In this document: positions 34,273 to 46,034 of the stretch, in pieces | Layout: each line of letters starts with the position of its first letter | Numbering within the stretch: position 1 is the first letter of the stretch | Made by a program: the position numbers and the translations under genes | The notes under the pieces: model-generated | Told to the model about the DNA's origin: nothing | The model's database searches: none | Seen by the model: the letters and a program-made list of their open reading frames with translations, nothing else | Assembly: GCA_025331125.1 (NCBI GenBank) | Contig: JAOALB010000144.1 | Coordinates: 19,945 to 83,944, forward strand | Reading direction: 5' to 3' | DNA from: Mycogone perniciosa | Lineage: Eukaryota > Ascomycota > Sordariomycetes > Hypocreales > Hypocreaceae | DNA: 64,000 bases

Positions 34273-35355
34273 ATGCCTGCAGTACGAAGACGACGCCAAA
34301 CGGTAAGATTCTAGAAGCTCACTAAGGTGCATGCAGGTAAACATGGACTCACAGACCTCCAGGCAGTGGAAGAAGATGCGCGCCCCCAACGGCGCCAGAA
34401 TATCGAGAACTCAGACGACGATCGCGATGAGGAATCCGACGAGGCGATGGATGAGGATGTTCTAGCCGCCCAGAGTGCCGATAACCGGCTGGCAAAGAAG
34501 ATGATTCGATACGCACTCTCTTGCGAATATTCACGGACGCCAATACGACGGGATGGCATCAAGGAGAGAGGTGAGATCTGAATGCGCAATCGCTTGGTCC
34601 AAATCTCTGATCGGAGACACAGTACTCGGCAAACAAGGGCGTGCGTTCAAGAAGATATTTGCGCTGGCGCAGGCGCAGTTGAGGACGATTTGGGGCATGG
34701 AGTTCCGAGAACTGCCAGTCAGAGAGAAAATGACTTTACATGAAAAGAGACAAGGTGTGTTGCAGCGATCTCCAGCAACTAGGAGCATCGACAGCTAATC
34801 TGACAATGTTCAGCAATGAAATCTAATTCACAACCCAAGACGGGATCGGGCGCATACATTCTCTCCTCGACACTCCCTCCCGCATTTCGAGACGCATCGA
34901 TACTAAGACCCTCCAAGGTGCCAACTTTGGAGGACGAAGCGATATACACAGGGTTCTACACTATGGTCATCTCATTAATATGGCTGAACGGCGGGGAACT
35001 CAGCGAGCAGAGGCTGCAGAGATATCTCCTACGCCTGAACGCGGACCGGAACGTTGCGAGCGAGAGAACGGAAGTGACGTTGAAGAAGCTAGAGAGACAC
35101 GGGTACCTAATAAAAAGAATAGATCGGCCACCAATCGGACATGATGGCGAGAAGACAGTTACTTGGCATGTTGGCCCTCGTGCGAAGGAAGAAGTTGGAC
35201 TGGATGGTGTGATGGGCCTGGTGCGAGAGGTCTATGGATATCCGGAGGATGAAGACTTCGAGAAGAAGCTTTGGTCGAGTTTGGGAATCAAGAACCGCCA
35301 GAATGCGCAAGAAGAGGACACTGACGGGGACAGAACTATGACGAATGGCAGATGA
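34273..35355 (+). CDS. nse3: Nse3, MAGE-domain subunit of the Smc5/6 complex
   Basis: Four exons: 34273-34302, 34363-34570, 34623-34754 and 34814-35355; 303 aa. The first acceptor must be CTCCAG ending at 34362, because the nearer CACAG at 34354 breaks the frame. After an Arg-rich start (MPAVRRRRQT) and an acidic stretch (DDDRDEESDEAMDED), the MAGE domain runs from about residue 50 to 270. It contains GRAFKKIFALAQAQLRTIWG, GAYILSSTLPP, YTGFYTMVISLIWLNGGELS and TWHVGPRAK. MAGE proteins pair with a RING subunit (Nse1) and with Nse4 to form the Nse1-3-4 module that binds DNA and regulates Smc5/6 in recombination repair in the nucleus. The gene is convergent with SF3b10, 227 bp away. Confidence 0.88.
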
Positions 35356-35582
35356 GTAATGTAATAGGACCACGATGGTGTGACTGACTATTGGCCTTCA
35401 TGAAGCGCCTGTCGCAAAGTTCCCCCGGAGCAAATACCATCTATTATACATGCCCTGGCGAAAGGGGTATCTTCCTAATTCCCAATGACTCCGTTATCAA
35501 AATAGTGAACAAAATATTCGGCTTTGTACAAGGTCACAACACAAGCTGTTGTTCGTTTCGTCTCGCGCTGGTCAATTCATGG

Positions 35583-35964
35583 CTAGTCTTCCCGTAGCGG
35601 AGGAGGTCCACAGGGTTGTATCATTTTCTGCAGTTCTGTCAGCGAAACACCATCCATGTGTGCGACACCAGGAGGCAGATGTACTCGAATCATCTGGGCC
35701 CGGACCTTGACAAGAGGTTCGTTCTCTGCCAGCGAGATGTACGCCAGGAGAGGCGTATGGCCCGCGATTGAAGAGTAGGTGTCGCGTTGGATATTCGTCC
35801 GCCACTCCCAGCTCGTCGTGTCTGGATGGCCGGTTCCGATGTATTTCGCCTGGAGGCGCTCGAGTTCTTGTTGGTTGCGAAGCTTGTCGGCCTGTGAAGA
35901 GCGAGGTGAGTATCTCTGCTGTCCACCAGATAGATTTCTTCTCGAGGGAGAAGTAAAGTACCAT
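35583..35964 (-). CDS. ysf3: SF3b10 / SF3B5 (Ysf3), U2 snRNP SF3b subunit
   Basis: Three exons on minus: 35964-35962 (the ATG alone), 35891-35685 and 35627-35583. Intron 1 (70 nt, GTACTT donor, CACAG acceptor) begins right after the start codon. Intron 2 (57 nt, GTACAT donor, GCTGAC branch, CTGCAG acceptor) is a multiple of three and has no stop, so unspliced RNA would add 19 residues. Spliced, the protein is 84 aa, close to the 86 aa of the human protein. Family motifs are LQAKYIGTGHPDTTSWEW, RDTYSSIAGH, LLAYISLAENE and MIQPCGPPP. SF3b10 sits in the SF3b core with SF3B1 and PHF5A and supports branch-site recognition. Confidence 0.93.
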
Positions 35965-36508
35965 TGTGATAGGCAATCGGGGATGTCACAAGAGTTTTTC
36001 GGGGTCCAAAGTTTTATGCGACGGTGACTGGCTTTAACAATGTGAGCGCGACAGCCTGCCTGAAACTATTCAAAGTGGCGAAGCAAACAATGACCAAAAG
36101 TGGTGAGGCAAACAATGAGCTGCAGACGGCTGAGCCGATAATAGTAGTGTTGCTTTCGGTGAGCCCGGAGGGATGGTCTTCGGCGTTATGTCGGCAGATC
36201 ATCGGCTGCTGACCTGATCTCTTGACCTTGGTGATATCCAATAGGCCATCGTCGATCACACTCACTGAGTGAGGACGCGATATACCATTGTTTGTCGACT
36301 TCATTTTTCGGAATTGCTTAATAGCAGAATTCACTGGATAATTTAAAAAAAAGGCTTTTTATGGTTATATTGTCAGTTAAAGGAGGAAAAGGCAGCAGCT
36401 CACTCGACATCAACATTGGTCATCTCACTCATAAGCTCAACCTCCTGATCGAATCGCGAAGTGCGGACTTCGTGTCTTTACGCCACGGCTGCGCCATATA
36501 ACCTTATC
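35965..36508. promoter_or_regulatory. Divergent promoter region of SF3b10 and the MYND-like gene
   Basis: 544 bp between divergent start codons; includes an A-rich tract followed by CTTTTTATGG near 36,344-36,362. No coding signal of its own. Confidence 0.45.
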
Positions 36509-37869
36509 ATGGCAGCCTCCTCACGTTATGTAACGCCAGAACACTGGACAGAGCTTATTGCAGCCAGGAGACAAAGGCACCTTTGCTCTGAGCAAGTCGA
36601 GGCCATCAAACGTTCCTGTGCGAGCAACTGTGGGAAAGAGCACGTTTCAGATTGTGCAACTTGCTACGACAAGGTCCTGGACAGGATGCGCCGGAGATAC
36701 AGCGAGAGCGAGGAACGCGAGTGGTTTACGCAGAGGAAGGCTTTCCTACAAGAACTAGACGACTTGTTTGCCGACGCCAAGGAGAACAGGAGGAGCGTCA
36801 GGTTCATCGAGGCGAGGATAGAGTCGGAGAAGGAAGCGTGGTATCGATGGGTGCTGCGGAAATATCCCGAGTTCCTTGCCGTCTGTGATGATAGTGCTCA
36901 TCACGACGTGCTAAGAGGCATGTTGGATGACCCAGATCGATCGCGCGACGAATTGGTGGAGATGATGTGGCGAGGAGTCGGAAAACCGCCGAACTGGTCG
37001 GAGCGCGTGGGCGCCTTTGCTGCAAAAGTTGATGCCGCAGGCTGGAATGAAGGAGTGTTGAAGAAGCTCTACGTTACCGAGTTCTTCATGGATCCTGAAT
37101 CAGGACAGGTCTTGGAGGATGCCAAACCGTACTTGGACGAATTTCAGGCCAATGAAAACAAGAGGCTAGAGGAGATTATTGGCAAGATTGCGCAAGACAG
37201 TCAAGAGAACAAGAGTACAAAACCACAGCGCGAGAGTCACCAGAGACGGTTGGAGGATCTTCGAAGGGCAAAGACGGCGTTTGAGCAAAACAAGAAGCAG
37301 GCTAAGAGCCGGGCTCAGAAAGCTCAAGAGCCATCTGCTGGCGAAGATCTTTATGAACTTCCTGCTTGCTCGGTCTGTGCGAGAGCGGTGGATGTTAATG
37401 ACATTCTATCCTGCTCCGTCTGCCAGGCGGTCACTCAAATGGGGGGCCACAAAAAGCTCACTGTATATTGCTCTGAAAAGTGCTACGACGGAGGTCATGT
37501 AGGTGATTTGACGACAACTTGACTCAAAAGCAAATGCTAACATGCCTTATTCAGGACAAACACGTCGAAAAAGACCATGATTGTGAGGCGGGCGGCAACT
37601 GTGTACAACTATTTGATGAGGATGTTATCATGGATGATGGTGTCTCGACGGGCGCTTTTGCTTGCAAGGAGTGTTTCGACCAGAGGCAGGTGTCATTGTT
37701 TTGTTCAGAGCGCTGTGCGTTTAACAACATTGCCCGACATCGACAAAGCAAACACGGAGTTAGGACGGCAACGGAGGAGATCCCTAGTTTTGTCACTCCT
37801 TTGATGAAAGCAGTGGAGTTGATCCTCGGGAGGGAGAACCCCGGCTTGAAAATGTTGCCAATGTATTAA
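36509..37869 (+). CDS. MYND-like double zinc-finger protein, function unknown
   Basis: Two exons (36509-37498 and 37555-37869; intron with GTAGGT donor, TGCTAAC branch and TTCAG acceptor); 434 aa. The ATG at 36509 (TATCATGGCAG) is the first in frame. Residues 1-280 are helical and highly charged, with an early Cys cluster (SCASNCGKEHVSDCATC). From Cys287 a MYND-like finger follows: CSVC, CSVC, CSEKC, then H...HDC and C, interrupted by the intron. A second finger near the C-terminus reads CKECFDQ ... FCSERC ... HRQSKH. MYND fingers mediate protein-protein contacts. No SET or other catalytic domain is present. A distinct fungal family is likely. Confidence 0.75.
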
Positions 37870-38361
37870 GAAAATGCCAATGCATGCCTTGCGGATGGAG
37901 TTTCGGAGTTGTATCACCAAACACGACGGGGACTGATGTGTATGCTCTACATATTATATGATATCCTTATTCAACTTGATCTTGGTATATTCCCCGTGTA
38001 CTGTATCCTAATATCTCTATGTGTGTTCGTCATTAGCAGGACGGGAATAATAAGCGCGATACTATATGCTCATGAGCTATGGATAATTCGAATACGTATT
38101 TAAATTCCCGGGAATGGACGAAAATTCTTATGGATATGTTCACAAATGCACCCGTCTGAAGGCCCACTGATGTCCGCCAACTTCCGAACCACTTCGGAGT
38201 TGAAGCCACAATCGGAGCGTCTTTGCTCCGGATAAGCCGGCCCCAAAGCCGCGTCTTACCCCGGAGCGGAGCGGCAAATCTGTTTCTTTCAACACCCTCG
38301 CCTCCCTGAACACGCTTTGCCTAATCTTGCTATTTATCGTGAGGGTTGAGGGCATTCTGCC
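37870..38361. other. Intergenic region upstream of the Zn2Cys6 gene
   Basis: About 490 bp, AT-rich at first, then an imperfect GC-rich palindromic stretch near 38,150-38,280 built on CGGAG/CTCCG words. No gene seen. Confidence 0.4.
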
Positions 38362-40550
38362 ATGGATCTTGGCACAGCGGACCAGAGCTCTCCCACATGC
38401 CGGAGTAGACAGAGAGTGTCAACGGCATGTGAGGCCTGCAGAGCCAACAAGATCCGGTGTCAACCGAGTGAACAACCGGGAGTGTGTCGGAAGTAAGCCA
38501 ACCTGTTGTTTCTTTGCTTGCCACATTTCCCCAGTGCTGACATGACTAACGTAATCAGATGTCTATCGTCGAAGACGGAATGCATCTCCCGAACAGGCCC
38601 GCGGACACGCCGCCCTAGAAAGAGGGTGTAAGGTGACACTCTTCCCTATACTTTCCCCATATAAACTAATAGAGTCCTTTAGAGAAGAGGGCTCTTCACA
38701 ATCTCAACCACTTGCTCTGGCTGCTGCCGCTTCTGCAGCTGCCCTTCCACCCCCCGGGCCATCTACTACATTCAGTATTGACTTTGAAGTTCCTACTCAA
38801 TCAGAGATTGATGACAATTTCGAGACCCTCCAAGATAGTCATGCTCGCTTTATCGAAGCACTGTTTCCACCTGAGCCGGATGGCGATCCCTGGCAGTCGA
38901 CTTCGTTGTCGGTGGATGACCTGCAAAGCCCACTGTCATCATCAACCGCTTCCCATTCCATTGAAGACCTCCGCACCAAACCTACATTCAACCTTGCGTC
39001 TGCCGAATGCCTCCTTGCTTCATTTCGGTCCATGTTAATCCATCTTCCTTGCATCGTGCTACCTGACGATGTGTCTGTCCCACACTTGGCCAAGACACGC
39101 CCGTTTGTCTTGCTGGCTATCCTCGCAGCTGCCTCTGGGTCGAGGACCCTGCAAGGGCACAACCTGTATGACGAAGAATTCCGGAAAGTACTTGGCCTGA
39201 AGTTCGTGGCGGGTGGTGAGAGAAGCCTCGAACTCCTCCAAGGCATCCTCATTTACTGCGCCTGGTACGTTGATTACACCGTCTATCTGTATGAATGATG
39301 AAAGGGCAAAGAGACTGATGAAGACAGGCACCCCTTCCATTTGCGACCGAGAAATAAGCAATCTTATCAGTACATGCGTATGGCTGCTGATTTAATCCGT
39401 GATTTGGAGTTGGACCAAGAGTTTCCCCTTGGCTTTTTAGAGGCCGAGGTAACAGAGCAGCAACTTGATGGCATCCGGGCATACCTAGGCTACTATTATG
39501 CCTCATCCGCGTAAGCCAGGCAAATATATTCCAAGTCCACACAGACAGCTGCTAATATGCTTAGTTTCGTGTTGGCTCGGAATAAACACAAGAACATGGC
39601 GATGAGTTTTACCCCCTGGACGGCCACATGCTGCGATGTTCTGGAGCGAAACGCCCAAGTTGATGGTGACTCAGTGCTTTCATCCCTTGCACGAGTGACG
39701 AGCACTATTGGAGATGTCTCAGAAGCATTGAACGAGCGGAAAGGCCAGACGAAACATCAAGCCAAGATCATGCTCAAGGGCCTGGAGGTCCAGGCCAAAG
39801 AGCTAGAGGCTCGCTTGCTACCCTTCATCACTTCTTCAAGTAGGTCCTCCACTATTTGTTGAAAGGAGTACAATATTGACGTTCTCAGCTGCCGTAAGAA
39901 TGCAACTCATACTCGTTAGCATCTACCTGGATGGCGGTCCACTACTTAAATTTCCATCCCCGTCCAAATTGCATGCCGACGGCTATGCTCTATCCACACC
40001 AGACAAACTGCTTTCATGTGCTGAAGGCGTCAAGAATTTCCTGGATTTTATACTTGATCTCAGCCAAGAAGAAATACTGAACTTCTCCGTGGTCGACTGG
40101 ATCCGACTAATCTTGAGCATCATCGTCGCCGTTCGCCTATCCTTTCCGTTGGCCGAATGTCCTAGCTTTGACCCAACCTGGGCACGCTCGCATATCAGAC
40201 TTAATGAGTTCCTGGATACAATGTGTCCTGAGATGGATCTTACGCCGGCAGCTAAGAAAGTTGACGTTCTGTCTGCAAGTCGCGTTGTCTTTGCGGTTGT
40301 TAGGGACAGGTACAACCGAGAAGTTGAACGTCAGAATGCGACGATGACAGCTCCTACTTCGCGGGGATGCCCTATGCTTGATAGGTCTTTGGATCAGTAC
40401 ATCTCGTCTTGGGATGCTGATTACAGATCAAGTGCCAGTGCAGTGCCGACGTCTGGGTCGGTTGGTAGCCCTCAAATATTTCATGACCTCTGGGCAACGA
40501 TGACTGTGGGATGGACAACACAGGACCAGACGTTTAATGGGCAAGAGTGA
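38362..40550 (+). CDS. Zn2Cys6 fungal-type transcription factor
   Basis: Six exons: 38362-38492, 38559-38625, 38675-39264, 39328-39510, 39565-39839 and 39889-40550; 635 aa. The binuclear cluster lies at residues 23-52 as C-x2-C-x6-C-x8-C-x2-C-x6-C (CEACRANKIRC, then CRKCLSSKTEC) and is split by intron 1, followed by a basic linker (RTGPRTRRPRKR). The rest is a helical regulatory region of the kind seen in these activators, with YYYASSAFVLARNKHKNMAM and a C-terminal SWDADYRSS ... DLWATMTVGW tail. Intron 2 is the least certain: it uses a GTGTAA donor and a GAG-type acceptor ending at 38674, chosen because it alone keeps the frame. The target is unknown; no obvious cluster partner is adjacent. 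Confidence 0.88.
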
Positions 40551-43500
40551 AAGAGGACGCATACCTTCGAGTTGTTATCACAACACGGAGCAGGACTCAG
40601 GATTCCACTTAATCGCTCTGGGATGCAATCATCTGCACACTACGCCGTACTGCTAATCATCCTTGCTATATTGATGTTTGTTCTTTGACATTTGGCACTT
40701 TGAAGATGCTGTTGCAGAGAGATAGGGGTAAATCGAGTGTCTCGGTTGTTGAACATCTACTTAGTACGACGTACTCCTCGGAACATTCTCTTACATCCAG
40801 GTCCTTGCCTATGAGTATTCATTCGTTTGCCATGCAGACATGGTCAAATTGCCCCTGGTTAAACGGCGTTCTGAACTACAAACCAATACCATGAATACCA
40901 CCAGGAACCAAGTTCAATACGTGTGGCATCTTGGCTGCGAGAACATCGTAACGAAACAAAATCCCTAGCGCAAGCTACGCCAACCCGCGAAGCGAGATGC
41001 TGCAACAGCCTACGTTTTCGGTATAAACTGCATTGGAGGAACCGAATCAGTTGTTCGCACAGAGACACGCTGGCCTCAACAGCCGTGATTCATGACAAGA
41101 CGCCTTTGCTGCATACGATAGAGCGCCTCTTTGCCGACGCTACAAGCACATCGGAGAAGGCGTCCGTAGAGATAGAGCAGGCGGCTAACAATACTGATGT
41201 TCATACGATGAAGGTGCACAGGCGTGATGCATGCTTCCATCAAGACGACAACACAAGGACGGGAGATAGTCCGGAGTGTTTATTCCAAGCACGAAGGCCA
41301 CGAATGTACAGTGCCTGCGCCTAGATAGACCCAATATATTACATGTTGTATCCTCTCCAATGAAGAAACATCAATGACTGACACCTTGCATGTATATCCT
41401 CTCCAATCACACTCAAGAAGATCCTCAACAACTTCTTCTCACGGCACTTTGACATGTGATGCCCACACATAATATGCTAGTCCTTGTGCCGCTGATAAGC
41501 TCCTCCCCCTTTTGCCACACCAAGCCATGAGCAAAGCTCATGTCATCACTTTGCTGTCTTTGCATTGCGCCTTCGCCTAGGGACAAAAGCCACCTGCCCC
41601 TCATCCATTCTTCGTGTTTGCCCTGACAACGTGGTTCCAGATAAACAAGATCCAGAGGAGCCCGTTTATCGTATATGTTCAAGCCACTGTGACCAGAACT
41701 ACTTCGTACAGATTCTATTATCAAGAAAAACCTTGATGGACGTCCTCCATTCCTTTGTTGGTGCCCTTGTTTGATTCAAGTCGTTTCTAATAACACGCCA
41801 GGATACCTTGTATTGGCGTCAAGCAGTTCACCCCCCTAAACCCAGTCTTCACGAGAACTCCTTCATCAACAACCGCATCATTGCCTCCCCTGCCAAATCT
41901 ACCTACCCAATGCCTGCCATAAACCCCTACAAGCCGTAGCCTAAAGCGTTGAACCCCCTCCTCCAACTTCCATCTCTCTTCCCTGCAACACCACCATCCA
42001 CCACAACAACAACTCTCACTCCTAGGATCAACCCTGCTCTCATCAACAACATGAGAAGCCCAAGGAGACACCCGCAGTAGCCCCAAGCCACAATCTCGTT
42101 CATCTAACACGTGGGAATCCCTCCCAGTCCTTCCTAACCGATTATCCCTACAGAGCACTCCATACACCCTCCCCATTCGTCCCGTCGTGTTAACCGATCC
42201 ATCAATACCCCGTCTGCCGCTCCAATAACCTAGTATCCCTCGACCCTCTAACCAACCAACTTACACCACATTACACCCAAAAAAAACACACTCCCAATAT
42301 CACAAACCATCCTCCCACCCCCCATAGAATCGCAAGAATTGCAATGCAAAGGATATCGGCATCTACATCCCGAAAGTATAAATTTGGGGCTCTTCATGCG
42401 CGCCTAGCATGCACAACCGTTTGGATTTGGGGGGAAACCGAAAGCCTCCCTCGTTTTCGTTATTGCTTCAAGAAACGAACGGGAAAGTCATAGAGGGGTA
42501 TTGAAGTCTTCGATCATATACGAAGCATAAATCTCTACAATGTACTTCTTACTTCGTAGCTGAAAAGCCAGACACCTCGTATACATCCTTGTTTACTACA
42601 GATTGTCCACACATCATCACGACGCTCAAGATGCATGATAATCGCTCGGGGAGGTAGGCGCATTTGCATGCGGTAAATATGACTCTATGGTTACGGTGTA
42701 AGAGGGAAGCCATATATCAAACAGAGCACACCAAAGTAGAACACAAACAAAGAGAACACCAAAAAGGCGGCACTTAGAAGAAGATCTCGCGTCTTTCCGT
42801 ATCCAATGCGCTGCCCAAAATAGGAATATAAGAAACAAATTCTGTGACCAAAAATAACCTGAACGATAAACCAGGGGGGGGATCAAAGGTGAGGGGAATC
42901 GAACATTAGACCGATACCAAATACACCAACCCAACAACCAATTGACAGTCAACGCCATAGCCGCTCTTCTTTGCCTCTTCTTTTTCTCATCAGGGGTAAA
43001 GACACGCTTCTTGATTCGACTGTTTTCATGTGATGGGGAAAAACGTGCCACAAAAGCTAAAACCTCTCATGCCGTCCCAGTTCAGACCCAGTCCCGCCCA
43101 TCGTAACAAAATCCAAAACATGCCCATGGCCATTCCAATCCATCCAACCCGTAAAATGCATAGTCCAGTAATAGATCAATAGACGAATCCGACGTGTAAA
43201 CTCGGTCCAAACAGGTGAGGAAGCATGCCATCCCCAATGCAAGACCCGTAGAGCAGTGATGGAAAACTGTCCTTGACCCAGTCATGGCATCGTTCCATGT
43301 TCCATGCCTTGGCTGTAATGTCATGCGATGTGAAGTACCATATCTGGTCCTGGTGTATTTTCCATTCTTCCTGCCGTCGTCCCATGCCGCTTGTTGTCCC
43401 TCTTTTCCCCATCTTTTGTGAACACCGGTTTGCATGTTAAATCCATCCAAGAAAACGACGTAACCTCTTATTTTTGTCACATTTTCATCTTCATCGCTTT

Positions 43501-44378
43501 ATTTTTCCCAATGTCAAACAAACGTGATTCCTTTTTTCTTCTTGCGTGCTTGCGTCGATGACAATGCCAATAAAAGAAAAGGAATAATAGAAACATCTGC
43601 CCCTGTGGAATGACCAAATGTCACCCTCATGCAAGATTTGGTTTATACCCAGGAGGCCCCCGTCCTTGCCCGTAAACCGAAGGGGGCGGTATCAGTCCCG
43701 TGGGCCGCCCAAGTATCCTGCATTGTGTCGAGGCACAATCCGAAAACTCCCTGAAATAGTAATCGAAAACTCCAGCTATTATGTTCGTGCATGGTATGTC
43801 GGACATGTGGTATGAGTGCATTTGCATGCCGCCCGACGGCTCCCTAATTATCCGAATCCCCCGCGCCATGCTGTACGGAACGACAAAATGAGATTGAAGT
43901 CAAGACAACCCGCCCAAAATCACAGAAAGCAACATCATTAAAGAAAAAACCGCCTCACCATGCCATCAAAAAGTGCCGATGAAAGCGGGTGCGCCAATAG
44001 CATCCCGAGAAGTGTAATGCACGCACGTCTGTACTTCAAGTACATCGCGACGAGAAATTCAGGTCAAGGAACCCCTGATGACTTGGTAGGAGAATGTGCT
44101 ATCCACCTAGCAGGCCGCACAGTAAGACAAGTGGCCTGCACTCTATAGTAGCCCGACTTCCAAGGCCCGATTCGAAACCAATAACAAGGCGCAAGTAGAG
44201 TCTGTGTCTCGCAACACAGTCATACACGGCCACTTGCGAAAAGAGGAAATATAGAATCGCACTGTCAACGCCACTGTCGAACAAGTGTTCACTTGTTCTG
44301 CCTTGAAGTGGCATTGTTAGGGTCACCGCCATTGTAATCAACAGCGGCACCGCACTAGGAGGCGGTCCAAGTGCCTCC
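40551..44378. other. Gene-poor region between the Zn2Cys6 and Whi3-like genes
   Basis: About 3.8 kb without a supported gene. The part nearest 44,378 is probably the Whi3-like 3' UTR. A frame at 42626-43051 (minus) contains a hydrophobic stretch but lacks homology that I recognise and a good start context. Confidence 0.45.
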
Positions 44379-46034
44379 TTACCTCCCCATCATGTGTCGA
44401 GGGAAATGGCTGCTGTTGTTGTTGTTGGATGCTAGGGTTCCATTGTGTCCAGTAGCCATCCCGGCGTGGTAAAATGATGCGTTCCACGGGCTACTAGAGC
44501 CACCTGCAAACCCAGAGGCAGAGTGATAGCGTTGGTTTGTCCCTGCCATTACGTTGTAGTTGACACGCCCTGTTCCCAAGCCTGGTGGTAAGGTTAGCCC
44601 CGGAGGGGGACCATTAGCGGACGTGAAACCATTGTTTAAGCCAGGCATCATTCCATTTATGGCCGCGTTCTGTGAGGCTTGTGAAGGGGCCTGGCCAGAA
44701 CGAACACCTAATGGGTTCTTTGAAAAACTGAGACGGATGCCACCCTTGACGCTGTTGTGAAGAGGTTGCCCGTACAGCTCATGGAGGGCTTTGGTAGCAA
44801 AGGATACATCCTCAAACTCGACAAAGCACATGGGTCCATTATGCTTGGTTCTGAAACAGAGCCTCTTGTAACCACGTTGCTTAGAGAACATTGCTTTGAG
44901 CTCCTCCTCCGACGTGTCAGCAGGCAGATTCCCAACGTAGAGGGTATTGCAAGGTGGGTTCTGGTCGGCGGGATTCACTGGCGGAAAGGGAGGCCTTCCG
45001 TAGCCTGGATAACCGAGGCCAGTAGGTGTTGTGCTGACCGGTGACATGGGGGCTATATAGGGTGGCAGGGACGACGGGCCTGGTGGATTGCTAGTGTTGA
45101 GAGTAAGACCAGCCATCTGGCCGATGGGGATCTGCGGAGCGGTAGCCCTTCGGTGGGACGTGGCACCATTCTCGGCGTAACCAACGGGATCCTTGAGGAG
45201 ATCGCTAGTCTCGTCGTCGTCCTCATAATCACTGGAGAGCAGAGTCTTGCCCATTATTCTGGGACATCGATCTGTGAGATGGTTCCCGATGGGTGATTGC
45301 GGGGAAAAGAGGCTTTGATAATGGCTGTTGGCCTCGGGATTGGGTAATTCATGAGAAGAAAAGACGCCGTTTGACGTTGGTGAGATTTTGTCGTGTGGCG
45401 CGAATGAAGCGTTGAAACGTTGAGGTTGGCGGGTGCCATTGGAATTGGTTGCGACGGTTGGATTCGCAGATGCAATATCGGTGACCAATCTCCTCGCCGT
45501 GATTGAGGGGGATGCGAGAACTTCGACAACCATTTCCGCGTCGTTGGAGATATTGGAGCGACCATCGAGCATATTCTTGGCTTCCTGCGCGCCGGTCATC
45601 GTCTTGAAGCGTAATATAGCGCATCGAAAGCCCTTGTCTTCAGACTGCTCGATAGGGAGCAACTCGACATTGACCAACTCCTTGGACCAAACAACCATGA
45701 GTCGCACCGACTCTTCCGAGGTGTTGAGGGGTAGGCGCCGGAGGAGGACGCGCACCGAGGGGGCTGGCGAGCTGGAAAACGGGGTGGCAACAGGCTTGTG
45801 AGGCTCTCGGTCGAATAAGTGGCCGGTGGGCACGGTGAGAGGGAATGGCGACTGAGCTGGGACAGTTGTTCGGAAGGCCTGCGACGCAGGGAGGAAGACT
45901 GGTAGGGCCATGGTTTCGGCGACTGTGGTTGGGGGGAGAGGACTGGCGCGGTTAGAATGCAGCGTCTTGGTGGACGCGACTGCTGACAAGACTGCTGGTT
46001 GAGGCAGCGGCTGCACACTTTGGTTGGTGTTCAT
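44379..46034 (-). CDS. whi3: Whi3-like RNA-binding protein (RRM)
   Basis: Intron-less, 551 aa from the ATG at 46034 (MNTNQSVQPLPQP). The frame stays open 5' of this to 46,592, but that part looks like leader DNA. Residues of about 93-175 form a degenerate first RRM (SVRVLLRRLPLNTSEESVRL). Residues 362-441 form the conserved RRM: CNTLYVGNLPADTSEEEL, RLCFRTKHNGPMCFVEFED and FATKALHELYGQPL. This matches the Whi3/Whi4 type, where RNP1 is replaced by the GPMCFVEFED pattern. Flanks are Pro/Gly/Asn-rich and probably disordered, ending SNNNNSSHFPRHMMGR. In yeast and Ashbya, Whi3 binds cyclin and formin mRNAs and forms condensates that control cell cycle and polarity; the same role here is inferred. 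Confidence 0.88.
   Translation of the reverse strand: MNTNQSVQPLPQPAVLSAVASTKTLHSNRASPLPPTTVAETMALPVFLPASQAFRTTVPAQSPFPLTVPTGHLFDREPHKPVATPFSSSPAPSVRVLLRRLPLNTSEESVRLMVVWSKELVNVELLPIEQSEDKGFRCAILRFKTMTGAQEAKNMLDGRSNISNDAEMVVEVLASPSITARRLVTDIASANPTVATNSNGTRQPQRFNASFAPHDKISPTSNGVFSSHELPNPEANSHYQSLFSPQSPIGNHLTDRCPRIMGKTLLSSDYEDDDETSDLLKDPVGYAENGATSHRRATAPQIPIGQMAGLTLNTSNPPGPSSLPPYIAPMSPVSTTPTGLGYPGYGRPPFPPVNPADQNPPCNTLYVGNLPADTSEEELKAMFSKQRGYKRLCFRTKHNGPMCFVEFEDVSFATKALHELYGQPLHNSVKGGIRLSFSKNPLGVRSGQAPSQASQNAAINGMMPGLNNGFTSANGPPPGLTLPPGLGTGRVNYNVMAGTNQRYHSASGFAGGSSSPWNASFYHAGMATGHNGTLASNNNNSSHFPRHMMGR

Noticed and set aside
34303..34354. Alternative nse3 intron 1 ending at CACAG (34354)
   Set aside because: Gives an early stop; the acceptor at 34362 keeps the frame into the MAGE domain.
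42626..43051. Small minus frame with hydrophobic segments
   Set aside because: Poor start context, no recognisable family, unlike the codon use of neighbouring genes; may be a leader or chance.
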